Positions 49,801 through 58,523 of a stretch of DNA of 64,000 nt are shown piece by piece (position 1 is the stretch's first letter; every line of letters starts with the position of its first letter). The stretch spans positions 124,001-188,000 of the forward strand of contig NZ_JABEKU010000004.1 of NCBI RefSeq assembly GCF_013283665.1, given 5' to 3'. The DNA comes from Ensifer sesbaniae. Its GTDB lineage: Bacteria > Pseudomonadota > Alphaproteobacteria > Rhizobiales > Rhizobiaceae. Made by a program: the position numbers and the translations under genes. Under the pieces are notes generated by a model, which had not been told where the DNA came from, searched no databases, and saw only the letters and a program-made list of their open reading frames with translations.

Positions 49801-52800
49801 ACCGCGAGCCCGGTCAATCGCCTATCTTCCAAGTCATGTTCAACATGTACTCCGAGCCTCCCGAGCCACCCTCAAACCGCGATTTGGAAATGACGTTCCG
49901 CGAATATGATACAGGCTATGTAAAATTTGACCTTACCCTGTACGCGCAAGACGAAGGCGATGCAATTGCGTTGCAACTGGCTTATGCCGACGACATTTTT
50001 TCGAGCGATGTGATCGTTCGCATGGCCGATAATTTTCGCCATCTCATTGCTGCCTGTGTCGAGGGACCGGACGAACCGATTGTCGCCCTGAGCGGCCTTA
50101 GCCCATCGGAAGTCGCCTTTCTAAACGCGCTAAAGGGCGATGAGACGTTGTGTGAGGACGAGCCTTCGCTTGTGGACGCATTTAATCAAGTGAGCGCTTC
50201 AACTGTCGATCAGGTGGCTTATTTCGGCGAATTCGGTGCAGTCACGTTTGGCCAGTTGCGCAAACGCGTGGCTACGATCCAGTCCGTTCTGCGAACGTGC
50301 GGGGTGGGTGCGGGTGACATCGTCGCGATGCTGGTCGACCGGTCGCCGGACGTAGCGGCCACAACTTTGGCGATCTGGAATTTGCAGGCGATCGTTGTAC
50401 CCATATCACCAAGCTTCCCGAAGGAACGGATCGGCCACATCATAAGGGATAGCAGCGCAAACCTCCTTGTTCACGCGATCGCGGATGAAGAAGCCACTTT
50501 CGGTTTGCCTTGCGTCAATCTGTCTGCGTTGCTAGCTGGATACGACTCTGGCCGGGTCTTGAGCCGGACTGGCGCGCCACTCGAGGAGAGTGCAGCGAGC
50601 ATAATATATACTTCGTCGTCCACGGGTAAGGCGAAGGGCGTTCTTGTACCGGAATCTGCAATTCTAAATCGATTGAACTGGATGTGGCGATGCTTTCCTT
50701 TCGATGGCACCGACGTGATGGTTGTTCAGAAGTCAGCGGTACTTGTTGCTGCAGTGTGGGAGTATTTTGGAGGGCTCCTGAAGGGGATCCCAACGCTGAT
50801 CCTTACGCATGAGCAGTTGCTCGACCCCGACCTCTTGTTGGGGGCATTGGCAACGCATCACGTGACGCGGTTGTTTGCCTCTCCGTCCATTTTAACCGGT
50901 CTAATCGCCTCTCAAAAGCGGCAGCCGGAAACGACCAGCTTGCGCCTGGTTACAAGCAGTGCTGAGCCGATGCCGTCATCGCTTCCTGTTCGTTGGCGAG
51001 AGTGCTTTCCAGATGTGCCGCTATGGAATTTTTATGGCGCTACGGAGTGCGCATCTAATTCGGCAGTGTACCGAACAACGGACGCCGATGATGGCTCATC
51101 AGTTGTTCCGGTTGGGCGCCCGATCGATAATGTGAAAGTCTATGTCCTTGATGCAGAGCTGAAGCGGGTTCCCGTCGGAGTCTCAGGTGAACTTTGCATG
51201 ACAGGACGGTGTGTGAGCTCGGGATATTGGAAGGACCCAGAGCGAACAAAGCACTCTTTCGTGCCAAACCCATACGATGAGGGCCAACACAGCGTCCTTT
51301 ATCGCAGTGGCGATATCGCCCGCATCTCAGCAAAAGGCCTTCTGGAGATTTGCGGTCGAGCGGACAACCAGATTCAGCTTCGGGGTTTCCGAATTGAGCT
51401 GGAGGAAATTGAAACGGCGCTTGAATCTCATCCTAGCGTCGCGCAAGCCGCCGCTGTGGTAGAGGGTGTGGATGATGATCGGCGACTAGTTTCCATTGTG
51501 GTCCCAGCTCACAAAAATCTGACCTCAGGAGATATCGTGAACCACCTGCGGGAGATACTCCCATCTTACATGATGCCATCCGATTTTCGGATGGTCGACC
51601 GTTTGCCGCTCACACCCAGCGGGAAAATTGATCGGGCTCGTGTGTCTTCTATGTCGTCCTGCCCGATCCGAAAAACCAGATCGGCTGAACCGCGTACCGA
51701 GAGGGAGCAACTCCTCGCCGCGATCTGGCAAGAGCTGCTGGGCACCAAAGCTGTTGGCGTTGATGACAACTTCTTTGAGATCGGTGGAAACTCACTTTTG
51801 AGCGTGCGGTGCGTCACGCTGGCGCGCAATGCGGGATTAAACTTGACGGTCGGACAGTTGCACCGGACGCCGACAATTCGGCAACTGGTAATGCACCAAA
51901 TGCCGGTCACGACGGGTGCGGCTTCCAAGGGAGCGCTGCCGATGACCCCTGCGGTCACACATTGGAACAGTGTTGTCGGAATCGGCGAGCACTACAACAT
52001 TGGCGATCTTTTCTTCATGCCCGCCGGCCTCTTGAATATCTCCATTCTTGAGCGTGCCCTCGTGCACGTCATCGGTCAGGAGGAAGGACTGAGGCTCCGT
52101 ATCGACCAAATGAGCGGGGGCCTATCTCAAGTAATCGGATCAGTAGGAGATTCCCCCGTAGAGCAAGTAGACCTTGTCGGTGTGCACACATCAGAGCAAC
52201 TCACCGTCATTGAGCGCGCCTGTGCGGAGCGTCAGCATAGTTTTCGGTTTGACGGCCGGACGCCTCTTGTCAAAGTTTCAGCCTTCCGGACATCAGAGAG
52301 CGGCGATTACTATCTGCTTGTTCTGCTGCATCACTTTGTAGCGGACGGGGTTGGATACAGACTGTTCCTGAATGCGCTCGATAAAGCCTATAGCTCGTTT
52401 GCTGCGGGCCAAACCGCTGCATATCCAGAGACCACGCCCCTGTCTCAATGGCTTGGCCGATTGAATGATTACGCGAATGGCGAAGCGCCGGCCGAGCTCG
52501 AGCATTGGGAGAGCCTGCCATACGACTTGTTTGATATTCGCGTACGCGACGACGCGTCATGTGCGGCGGGATTTTCAGCTGAAACTGCAAGGTGGCTCCA
52601 CTATGCAGGCTTTAAGGAGCCAGTTGATGAGAAATTCTGGAGGCCGCTGTGGAAAGATCAGGCTACATATCATCTTAGACTCAGTGAGGAGAAGACGACA
52701 TGCCTTCTCAAGATTGCGCCGACGTCTGCGCATTGCGAAGATTTTGACGTATTGCTTGCGGCTATCTCGGGGGCATTTGGCCGCGCTTTTGGAAATTATT

Positions 52801-53363
52801 CGCTCTGGATTGATAGTCTTACGTCGACCCGGGGAGGTCTATTCGACGACATCGATCCGTCGCAAATTATCGGCTACATCGGTGAGCTGGTACCGCTGCC
52901 GTTGTTCGTTACAGGAACGGAGTCTCATTTAGACCGCGCTCGCTCTATATATCAGCAACGCAGCTCCTTGCCGCGCAAGGGCATAGGTTTCCGAGCTTTG
53001 AAGTTCTTGAATCGGCATCCCGCCGTGCGGGAGCGGATCGATCGTCTGCCGTTACCCCGGATCGGAGTGAACTATCGAGCGAGACTCCAACGCCATTATC
53101 CGCGCCGGCTGCTATCCAGAGATCCACACCCACTGTGGATCGGCGAAGATATGAATCAGTCAGTTATGAACTATCTCTTTTGGTTTCGTGTCGGATACCA
53201 ATCGGGCGAACTACAAATTGAAGTGAGATACGATCCAAGACAAGTGGGCTACGAATCCACCCGCAGACTCTGCACAATGCTGCACGAAGAGCTGCTACGG
53301 ACTGTCGATGCTTTTGAAGAGTTCGGGCAACCGGCCAACGGAAGGCCGTTGGACCGCTTATGA
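46893..53363 (+). CDS. Two-module non-ribosomal peptide synthetase (A-T-C-A-T-E)
   Basis: A 2156-residue NRPS. A1 (about 25-520) has FTSGSTGRPKGV, NHYGPTE and YKTGDLGR. T1 (about 580) has LGGDSLRAM. C1 (about 640-1060) has HEIIIDAW where HHxxxDGW is usual, so the catalytic second His is Glu. A2 (about 1090-1560) has a weak A3 core (YTSSSTGKAKGV) and Val where the amino-group-binding Asp is normally found, so it may take an unusual acid or amino acid. T2 (about 1630) has IGGNSLLS. The last domain has an intact HHFVADG (about 1812) and VNYRARLQ late on, like epimerisation domains. There is no thioesterase or reductase, so release is unexplained. A MATE exporter overlaps the stop codon and a PPTase follows. 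The product is unknown. Confidence 0.9.
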   Translation: MLNKVQPENTKFVASHFIDVVAAIDKIAAAFPDRIAIQHGAEELTYGELRVLSDSIANTLRERCADGAVVAYCGERNFNWAATVVAILKSGSTYLPLDPSMPASRNSFMIRQSGCTLIIGPERPEVLGLEKDCDGVRQFMTVQTALLGSRASPAMPSSAEPRLAYILFTSGSTGRPKGVMVQRAGLNNHLMAKIDALELSEQDCVGQTASHGFDISLWQLLAGLCVGSCVAIIDDAALRSPMALLNALQAHRVAIVQFVPSVLAVFVEHLQTLSAEERLLGALRTVSTVGEPLTPALARSWLTLYPQVPILNHYGPTECADGVTHHLISVPPSTADTYVPIGRPISNLEVYVAKGLRLCKAGEVGEIYVSGVGVADGYINDCDRTRDAFLPNPFSEDPSYRQLYKTGDLGRIRADGLLECLGRRDRQIKLRGHRIELGEIESHLCAHPLVTAAVAIAPVHESVKLTARDITCANRETDRRRIVAYVSAPAELTEGELRSFVAESLPGHMVPERLIRVDRFPITPNGKVDLASLPDPTTVRPELLSPFEEPKTEFESTLRDIWSKILGIKVIGVNDKFMALGGDSLRAMLILAEMQRQLGAKVDFRLVLNGTIRSLAAAISIQTTATQNLLPASGKLKRSPLTRVQEHLWFLWQLDPAAKNYILQGGLRIRGAIDLSAFKEAWFDVVQAHDGLSARFSNEDGLVQIFEDPRGSDLELVDATHLTQEEADQLVAELRRTELDDTFDLNEGRLFRARMIRLGADDHLILISAHEIIIDAWSISVLLRDLQTRYSNAAAFSPGERASLSTYAHWESVHITPKSLDEQGRYWRRQIGDNPPVLSLGSRRLRPKENSFRGSSHGFFLGGDLSDHLRDFARRHRCTTSTVLLACFKLLLRMYSGQNDVVVGIPHVVRDQPGTEKIVGFFLNMLPIRTTIDANESFVTHATRVQGLISDAIANSAYPFSWMVRDTRFYREPGQSPIFQVMFNMYSEPPEPPSNRDLEMTFREYDTGYVKFDLTLYAQDEGDAIALQLAYADDIFSSDVIVRMADNFRHLIAACVEGPDEPIVALSGLSPSEVAFLNALKGDETLCEDEPSLVDAFNQVSASTVDQVAYFGEFGAVTFGQLRKRVATIQSVLRTCGVGAGDIVAMLVDRSPDVAATTLAIWNLQAIVVPISPSFPKERIGHIIRDSSANLLVHAIADEEATFGLPCVNLSALLAGYDSGRVLSRTGAPLEESAASIIYTSSSTGKAKGVLVPESAILNRLNWMWRCFPFDGTDVMVVQKSAVLVAAVWEYFGGLLKGIPTLILTHEQLLDPDLLLGALATHHVTRLFASPSILTGLIASQKRQPETTSLRLVTSSAEPMPSSLPVRWRECFPDVPLWNFYGATECASNSAVYRTTDADDGSSVVPVGRPIDNVKVYVLDAELKRVPVGVSGELCMTGRCVSSGYWKDPERTKHSFVPNPYDEGQHSVLYRSGDIARISAKGLLEICGRADNQIQLRGFRIELEEIETALESHPSVAQAAAVVEGVDDDRRLVSIVVPAHKNLTSGDIVNHLREILPSYMMPSDFRMVDRLPLTPSGKIDRARVSSMSSCPIRKTRSAEPRTEREQLLAAIWQELLGTKAVGVDDNFFEIGGNSLLSVRCVTLARNAGLNLTVGQLHRTPTIRQLVMHQMPVTTGAASKGALPMTPAVTHWNSVVGIGEHYNIGDLFFMPAGLLNISILERALVHVIGQEEGLRLRIDQMSGGLSQVIGSVGDSPVEQVDLVGVHTSEQLTVIERACAERQHSFRFDGRTPLVKVSAFRTSESGDYYLLVLLHHFVADGVGYRLFLNALDKAYSSFAAGQTAAYPETTPLSQWLGRLNDYANGEAPAELEHWESLPYDLFDIRVRDDASCAAGFSAETARWLHYAGFKEPVDEKFWRPLWKDQATYHLRLSEEKTTCLLKIAPTSAHCEDFDVLLAAISGAFGRAFGNYSLWIDSLTSTRGGLFDDIDPSQIIGYIGELVPLPLFVTGTESHLDRARSIYQQRSSLPRKGIGFRALKFLNRHPAVRERIDRLPLPRIGVNYRARLQRHYPRRLLSRDPHPLWIGEDMNQSVMNYLFWFRVGYQSGELQIEVRYDPRQVGYESTRRLCTMLHEELLRTVDAFEEFGQPANGRPLDRL

Positions 53364-54733
53364 CAGGCGAAGACGTACGCATGGCATCGCCGGCAGAGCA
53401 CATCGGTTTGGCGGACGGCAAGGCTTCCCGTCTTATCATGCGCCTCGCCATTCCCTCGATTATCGGGTTGTCGATCAATGGGCTTCAACAGGGCGTGAAT
53501 GCAATCTTTGTCGGAAAGCTTGGACCACAGGCAATCGCCGCCGTCAGCATTGCTTTGCCGTTCGTGGTGCTGCTGTCCGCGGTGGGGCAGGGCATCGGGG
53601 CCGGTACAGCATCATTCGTGTCCCGCAATCTTGGCGCTGACAACTCATTGGAGGCGAGTCGGGGTGCGAGCTTGGCACTCGCTATCGCAACTCCGATCGG
53701 AGTGGCGCTTACTGTCACCCTCATTTTCAGTTTGCGCGATGCTCTCGCGTTGCTCGGCGCCAGTCCGACGGTCATGCCAGCCGCGCTCGACTATGCATCG
53801 ACGCTCCTAGTTGGCTACACCCTCATCCTGTTGAACATGGTCAATGGATCCATCGTAAGGGCTGAAGGTAACACCCAATTCAGCATGTGGACCATGATTA
53901 CGGCTTTTACGTTGAATGCCTTGTTCGATCCGATTCTAATCTTCACGCTGGATCTGGGGGTTCGCGGCGCGGCGCTGGCAACCTTGTTGTCTCAGATCGT
54001 CGCCACCAGCATGTACGTCATATATTTCGTGAAGCAACATGGGATCGTCCGTTTCAGAGCTTCCTATATCACTTTTAGTGGCGACCGAATAAGGCAGATC
54101 GCTGCCGTTGGAGCCCCAGCGACAATCACCGGTATATTGAGTGCGGCTTCATTCATGCTCCTGTATAGGGCTGCTGCTACGTTCGGTGACAATTCCATTG
54201 CGGCTGTTGGTATAGCCGCACGATTGCTAACAATCGGAACACTTCCGGTCGTTGGCTTTTGTATCGGCTCACAGGCGGTTCTTGGTTTCAGTTGGGGAGC
54301 ACAGGATTTCGCTCGTGTGCAGAAGGCGGCGAGTTTCATGCTTTCCACAGTCTGCGCCTTTTCAGTCAGCTTTTCTACCGTGGTGGTGATTTTCGCCCGG
54401 CCAATCGTCTGCCTGTTCAGCGACAGCGAGGATGTGACCCAAATCGCGGTCTCCACCTGTATTATGTTCCATCTCTTTTTCGGGCTGTTTGGCGTCCAAT
54501 ACGTGGTAATAACCATGCTTCAGTCGTTCGGGAGAGCACGCCTGAGTGCGGTCGTTTCCTTCGCGAGGCAAGGATATCTCTTCGTGCCAGCGATATTACT
54601 ATTTCCACGTTTTTGGGGATTCACGGGATTATTGGTCAGCCAGGCTGCTGCTGAGCTGGTGGCAGGACTGCTTGCCGTAGTTGTAGCGGTTAAGCAGTTC
54701 AACAATCTCAACGGAATGCTCGCGCATCGCTAA
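53360..54733 (+). CDS. MATE-family exporter
   Basis: A 457-residue membrane protein with about 12 helices. It has the two-fold MATE pattern, for example PSIIGLSINGLQQGVNAIFV and GAPATITGILSAASFMLLYR in the two halves. The start overlaps the NRPS stop (ATGA), so it is translationally coupled and very probably exports the NRPS product using an ion gradient. Confidence 0.9.
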   Translation: MTGEDVRMASPAEHIGLADGKASRLIMRLAIPSIIGLSINGLQQGVNAIFVGKLGPQAIAAVSIALPFVVLLSAVGQGIGAGTASFVSRNLGADNSLEASRGASLALAIATPIGVALTVTLIFSLRDALALLGASPTVMPAALDYASTLLVGYTLILLNMVNGSIVRAEGNTQFSMWTMITAFTLNALFDPILIFTLDLGVRGAALATLLSQIVATSMYVIYFVKQHGIVRFRASYITFSGDRIRQIAAVGAPATITGILSAASFMLLYRAAATFGDNSIAAVGIAARLLTIGTLPVVGFCIGSQAVLGFSWGAQDFARVQKAASFMLSTVCAFSVSFSTVVVIFARPIVCLFSDSEDVTQIAVSTCIMFHLFFGLFGVQYVVITMLQSFGRARLSAVVSFARQGYLFVPAILLFPRFWGFTGLLVSQAAAELVAGLLAVVVAVKQFNNLNGMLAHR

Positions 54734-54827
54734 AGCGGAATGCAATCGAGAGGTCGTGCTTACTCTTGGCTGCCAATGCTCAAACCTCTTGAAATCGGCA
54801 TGGCCGCGAACGCGGTCAGCCGGGAGC

Positions 54828-54938
54828 ATGACTTTCAATGAGGTAATCGATAGTGCTTGTGCTCAAGCGAGAGGAAATCTCGGTGATAAGGACGCTGCTT
54901 CCATCAAATATAGCCGTGCACACCTCTCGAACAAGTGA
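54828..54938 (+). CDS. Possible 36-residue peptide before the PPTase
   Basis: ATG 54828 opens MTFNEVIDSACAQARGNLGD and so on, to a stop at 54938, overlapping the PPTase start in another frame. GGGAG lies 2-6 bases upstream, which is too close to be ideal. It could couple translation to the PPTase or be a chance frame. Confidence 0.2.
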   Translation: MTFNEVIDSACAQARGNLGDKDAASIKYSRAHLSNK

Positions 54939-55530
54939 AGGCACCAAAGTGATGGCCGAGGAAGAGAGTGCCGTGGCCCGGGCGATCGAAAGCAGAAGGC
55001 GTGAATTCTCCATCGGGCGGGCCTGTGCCAGATCGGCATTGTCCAAGCTTGGCTTTCCTCCGTGCGCCATCCCAAGTGGACCTGACCGGGAGCCACTGTG
55101 GCCGTCTGGCATAGTCGGCAGCATAACACATTGTCCTGGATTCTGTGCGGCCGCTGTGGCCTTGCAGGAGGACTACGTTACGCTTGGAATCGATGCAGAA
55201 GTCGACGAGGAATTGCCGCCGGGCGTGTTGGAGCTCGTTTCGGTTAACGAGGAACGAAAGTGGCTGACCAACGCACCACGGCGCTTGAATTGGGGCCGCT
55301 TGCTCTTCAGTGCTAAGGAGAGCATCTTCAAGGCTTGGTTTCCGCTCACGCGTGAATGGTTGGGATTCGAGGACGCGGTGGTAACTTTCATTCCGGACGG
55401 CGGGACGTTTGTTGCTCAGCTTCCGAACACGCTTATGCCGACCCGCAATGGTGCGTGGGAGCTCCGCGGCCGCTTCAGCATCGCAAATGGACTGATACTA
55501 ACTGCAGTATTCATTGCGGGGCAGCGTTAG
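54883..55530 (+). CDS. Phosphopantetheinyl transferase (EntD/Sfp type)
   Basis: A 215-residue enzyme that moves the phosphopantetheine arm of CoA onto carrier domains, activating both T domains of the NRPS. It has RRREFSIGRACARSAL, VGSITHCPGF, the Mg-binding LGIDAEVDEELP and FSAKESIFKAWFPLT. GTG 54883 is preferred because AGAGGAAA lies 7 bases upstream; a GTG at 54853 is in frame. It lies 150 bases after the MATE gene on the same strand. Confidence 0.9.
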   Translation: MIRTLLPSNIAVHTSRTSEGTKVMAEEESAVARAIESRRREFSIGRACARSALSKLGFPPCAIPSGPDREPLWPSGIVGSITHCPGFCAAAVALQEDYVTLGIDAEVDEELPPGVLELVSVNEERKWLTNAPRRLNWGRLLFSAKESIFKAWFPLTREWLGFEDAVVTFIPDGGTFVAQLPNTLMPTRNGAWELRGRFSIANGLILTAVFIAGQR

Positions 55531-55639
55531 CCTCGACGCCGGAACTTGGCGTTTTCCGATTACGTGCGATTGGCGCCTTATGGAGCGCTGACGATTTCAC
55601 AGAGTGTGAGCATTTATGTCTGCGCCTTTAGCCAGGAAA

Positions 55640-55970
55640 CATCCCTGTGATTGAGGCTGCGCCGAAACGCGTTGAGGTTTCACCTCGTCTGTTGCGGCGT
55701 TTTTGGTCAGAAGAGTTCAAGGCCTTTGCGGTCGAGGAGGCGTCGAGGCCGGGAGCAAACATTTCGGCGGTTGCTCGACGGCGAACGAGAGATTCGGCGT
55801 GTCTACAGCGTTGACAGCGGACATCAGAGAGGCCGTTCAACCGGCGGAGTTCCGCGGCATGAGCGCGTCGATCGAAAATAAGAAGTAGATCTGGCCAAGC
55901 AATTGAAGCATGACATCGCTTTTGCCGTGACGAGCGCATTAAGGCAATGCCCTGCGGCATCATACTGCAA
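55640..55970 (+). mobile_element. IS66-family OrfA remnant
   Basis: The translated segment IEAAPKRVEVSPRLLRRFWS followed by EEFKAFAVEEASRPGANISA matches the start of IS66 TnpA-type helix-turn-helix proteins. After VARR the frame is broken. The rest of the element is absent. The stretch to 56192 holds nothing else recognisable. Confidence 0.6.
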
Positions 55971-56200
55971 CACCGTTCGCGCTCGCGCGAAGGGTCGCCC
56001 CGATCCTAAATTTGGGATAGTGGTGAGCAGGGATCATTTATTCAGGTGAAAGCTGGGAGCCTTTCACGGTCGATCTCAGGCTCCCAGGCGCGACCCAAAC
56101 ATCAACTATCCGTAAAGCAGGACTATCATGGATGTGTTGACTCTGTGGAGCACTCAGCCGAAAACAGGCGATGGCTAGAGGAGGGAATTGCTGATGGCTG

Positions 56201-56650
56201 ATGAGAGTAAATGCGGGACTAGGTACTGCGGCCGTAACGACGGACGCAGAAGTGAAACCACCAACGGCTAAGAAGCGGAGGTCGCCACGGCCTCAGAAGG
56301 CGGCTTCCGAACCAGCTCAATCAGAGAAGCCGGCCGCTAAACGCAGGGGGTATACCGAGCAAGAGAAGAGCGATAAGCTCAAGCTGATCGAGACGCAAGT
56401 CAGCGAAGGCAGCACGCTCAAGGACGCTATCAAGAGCACCGGCATATCAGAGCAAACCTACTATCATTGGAAAGGTGCCGCGAAGCCTGCCGAGCAAAAG
56501 GGCACCAAGAGCACCAAGCCCCTGCCGGCCGGCGATGAACTGGCAGATCTTGTCCAGCTCGAAGAGGAAAACCAGAGGCTCCGCAAGCTACTGGCGGAGA
56601 AGCTGCGAGCAGAAAATGCCGAGCTGCGCAAGAGGCTCGGCCTGGGCTAA
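56201..56650 (+). CDS. syrB: SyrB-like regulator
   Basis: A 149-residue Lys/Ala/Pro-rich protein ending in the SyrB signature ELADLVQLEEENQRLRKLLA, then LRAENAELRKRLGLG, a short coiled coil. SyrB in S. meliloti represses syrM and so affects nodulation and polysaccharide genes. The middle has YTEQEKSDKLKLIETQ and TGISEQTYYHWKG, a helix-turn-helix-like segment shared with transposase OrfA proteins. The family's usual start MADES is present at 56193 (with GGAGGG upstream), but it is out of frame by one base. Translation may instead begin at ATG 56201, or the N-terminus may be mutated. Confidence 0.65.
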   Translation: MRVNAGLGTAAVTTDAEVKPPTAKKRRSPRPQKAASEPAQSEKPAAKRRGYTEQEKSDKLKLIETQVSEGSTLKDAIKSTGISEQTYYHWKGAAKPAEQKGTKSTKPLPAGDELADLVQLEEENQRLRKLLAEKLRAENAELRKRLGLG

Positions 56651-56898
56651 CTGTGACCGGGAATGCGCCGGGCGATGTTTCTTCGGCGTCATCCGTGTTG
56701 CGCCCGAAGCTTATATTGCTCCCCCATCTGGCGTTGCCGCGGCAAACGAAGCTCTGCTGTTGCCGGTGAAAGGCGCGCCAGCTGCGAGGACGACGAGCAG
56801 TTGAAGCGCGCGAGGAAGGGCTGTATTGGTGCGCCTGCAGGAATGCAGCGGCGCCAATCGACGTTGCATGTTTGACGTTTGCTTGGGATCGAAAGTAG

Positions 56899-57513
56899 AT
56901 GAAGATACCACAACGGAGATTCGTTGTTGAATTCAAGTCGCGGCGACGACAGCCAAAACCCCAGACGAACTCAATCTGGGGAGACACAGATCTCAAGGCT
57001 TTGGCCCGCGAAGCGGAAGATTCAGCGTCGCATCTGTTCAATTCAAATGAAGGACCTGGAACACCGGACTCGGGTGATACTGGGCCGGCTGACCCGATCA
57101 ATACAGAGCCTGTCAATGAACGTGCCGACGATGTCAACGTTGCACTAGCAGCGATACCATTTGCCAACGGCGCGGAGGTCGAAATCTCGAAGTACCACGA
57201 GGCCGACCATCCGGTCGAAGCGGCTGTGCAAGTAGAGAAGATCATCCAAACGGCATCGCAGCGTCGAACGACATCAACCGACACTTCTCGAAAGCGCGCC
57301 AAGCGCGCACCCGTCCAGACGATCGCGCTCAACTCGAACGTTGGGCACGAGGATCGACAGGCGCAGACCGGGACTGTCGACAATCCGATCTCCCTCGACG
57401 AGCTTGCCGCGCTGGACACAGACAACAAGCGCCTCAAGAGGTTGCTGGCTGAACGGCTTCGTGAACAGAACCTTTGGCTCAAGAAGATGCTTGCACGCTT
57501 TACTGCCGAATAG
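56899..57513 (+). CDS. SyrB-like second protein
   Basis: A 204-residue protein beginning MKIPQRRFVVEFKSRRRQPK with TNSIWGDTDLKALARE. It ends with ISLDELAALDTDNKRLKRLL then LREQNLWLKKMLARF, a coiled coil paralogous to the SyrB C-terminus. Such proteins are annotated as SyrB-like regulators in rhizobia, usually next to IS elements. Function not proven. It lies 250 bases after the first SyrB-like gene. Confidence 0.6.
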   Translation: MKIPQRRFVVEFKSRRRQPKPQTNSIWGDTDLKALAREAEDSASHLFNSNEGPGTPDSGDTGPADPINTEPVNERADDVNVALAAIPFANGAEVEISKYHEADHPVEAAVQVEKIIQTASQRRTTSTDTSRKRAKRAPVQTIALNSNVGHEDRQAQTGTVDNPISLDELAALDTDNKRLKRLLAERLREQNLWLKKMLARFTAE

Positions 57514-57672
57514 CGAGTCGCGACCACCGGCGTCCGGGCCAAGAAACCCGCTGAGGCGCGAGTTCCGCGGATAGCCGAGCACAGGCTGCGCTACCTCGAT
57601 GTCACCTGCCGGTTTTGCGGCTTAGCACTTATTGAAGGGATCCTGTCTGAAGGAAGCGAGAACCCGACACTA

Positions 57673-57975
57673 CTAACCGAGGCCGAACGTGGAGATTGGC
57701 ACTTGGAGTGCAGCGGCGATCCGCGGGAGCCTGGCGGGGTCGACATCGGCACCCAGTTCGATCCTTGTAATTTCGGCGCCGGTGAGACCGCAGGTCAAGG
57801 AGAGGTTCTCGACACTATATATCCGATTGCCTCGCGACAATGCTTGACAGCGCCGCCCATATCGACGCGGCCCCGACACTTGGCAACGTCGAAGTTGCTT
57901 GTAGCTCATGAAATGACTTCTTCGATAATGCTTCACGAGCGCTCGCTTTTTCTCGTTAAAGGGAGCCTGCAGCCC
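57673..57975 (-). pseudogene. Small XRE-type regulator, copy 2
   Basis: The minus strand carries NLSLTCGLTGAEITRIELGA then DVDPARLPRIAAALQVP, paralogous to 21238-21495. The upstream part (APFNEKKRALVKH, MSYKQLRRCQ) is open but diverged and may be shifted. The frame stays open further upstream, to 58095. No clear start signal. Confidence 0.5.
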
Positions 57976-58523
57976 TCGATATGTCGACCTGACCAGATCA
58001 ATGATGTTGCACCGCAATATCGGCCCGAAAAATCGCGTTACAAGGAATCTGCTACAGCGTCGGACATTTAATCGGGACGCATATCCGGCCTCCATTAGTC
58101 AGTTCCAGCATTCGGTTCTAAGTGGCGGCTGTGGCTCATGGCCGCTTCCGGAGAGGCACGAAACAAAGACACTTCGGCGCGGTCTGCCGACAGAAAACGT
58201 AAGCCACCCTACTTCTGCCCGGATCTTGCAATGCGCGCACAGCGTCGTCTCGTGTCTGGTCGCGCCTTGCTCCTCGCTCATCTCGGCACCTCGTCCCTGC
58301 GTTCCAAGCAGGGTGCCCGGCCGCGAGTGAAGCCAATGCTCGTCGCGATCTGCGCCAGCGCCAGTTGCGCGATACCGCTCCAGGATGGTGGACAGCAACA
58401 GCTTGTGGCGCTTCCTTAGGGAGACTACGCTGCAGGTTCTCACGACCAAGCAGCCGGCCACACATGATGTGAAACCCAGGATCGTTGCGGAGGTGCCATT
58501 CCGCAACGTCCGAGGTTCCGGTC
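57976..58523. other. No recognisable gene
   Basis: Open frames on both strands have no family features. Nothing supported. Confidence 0.35.
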
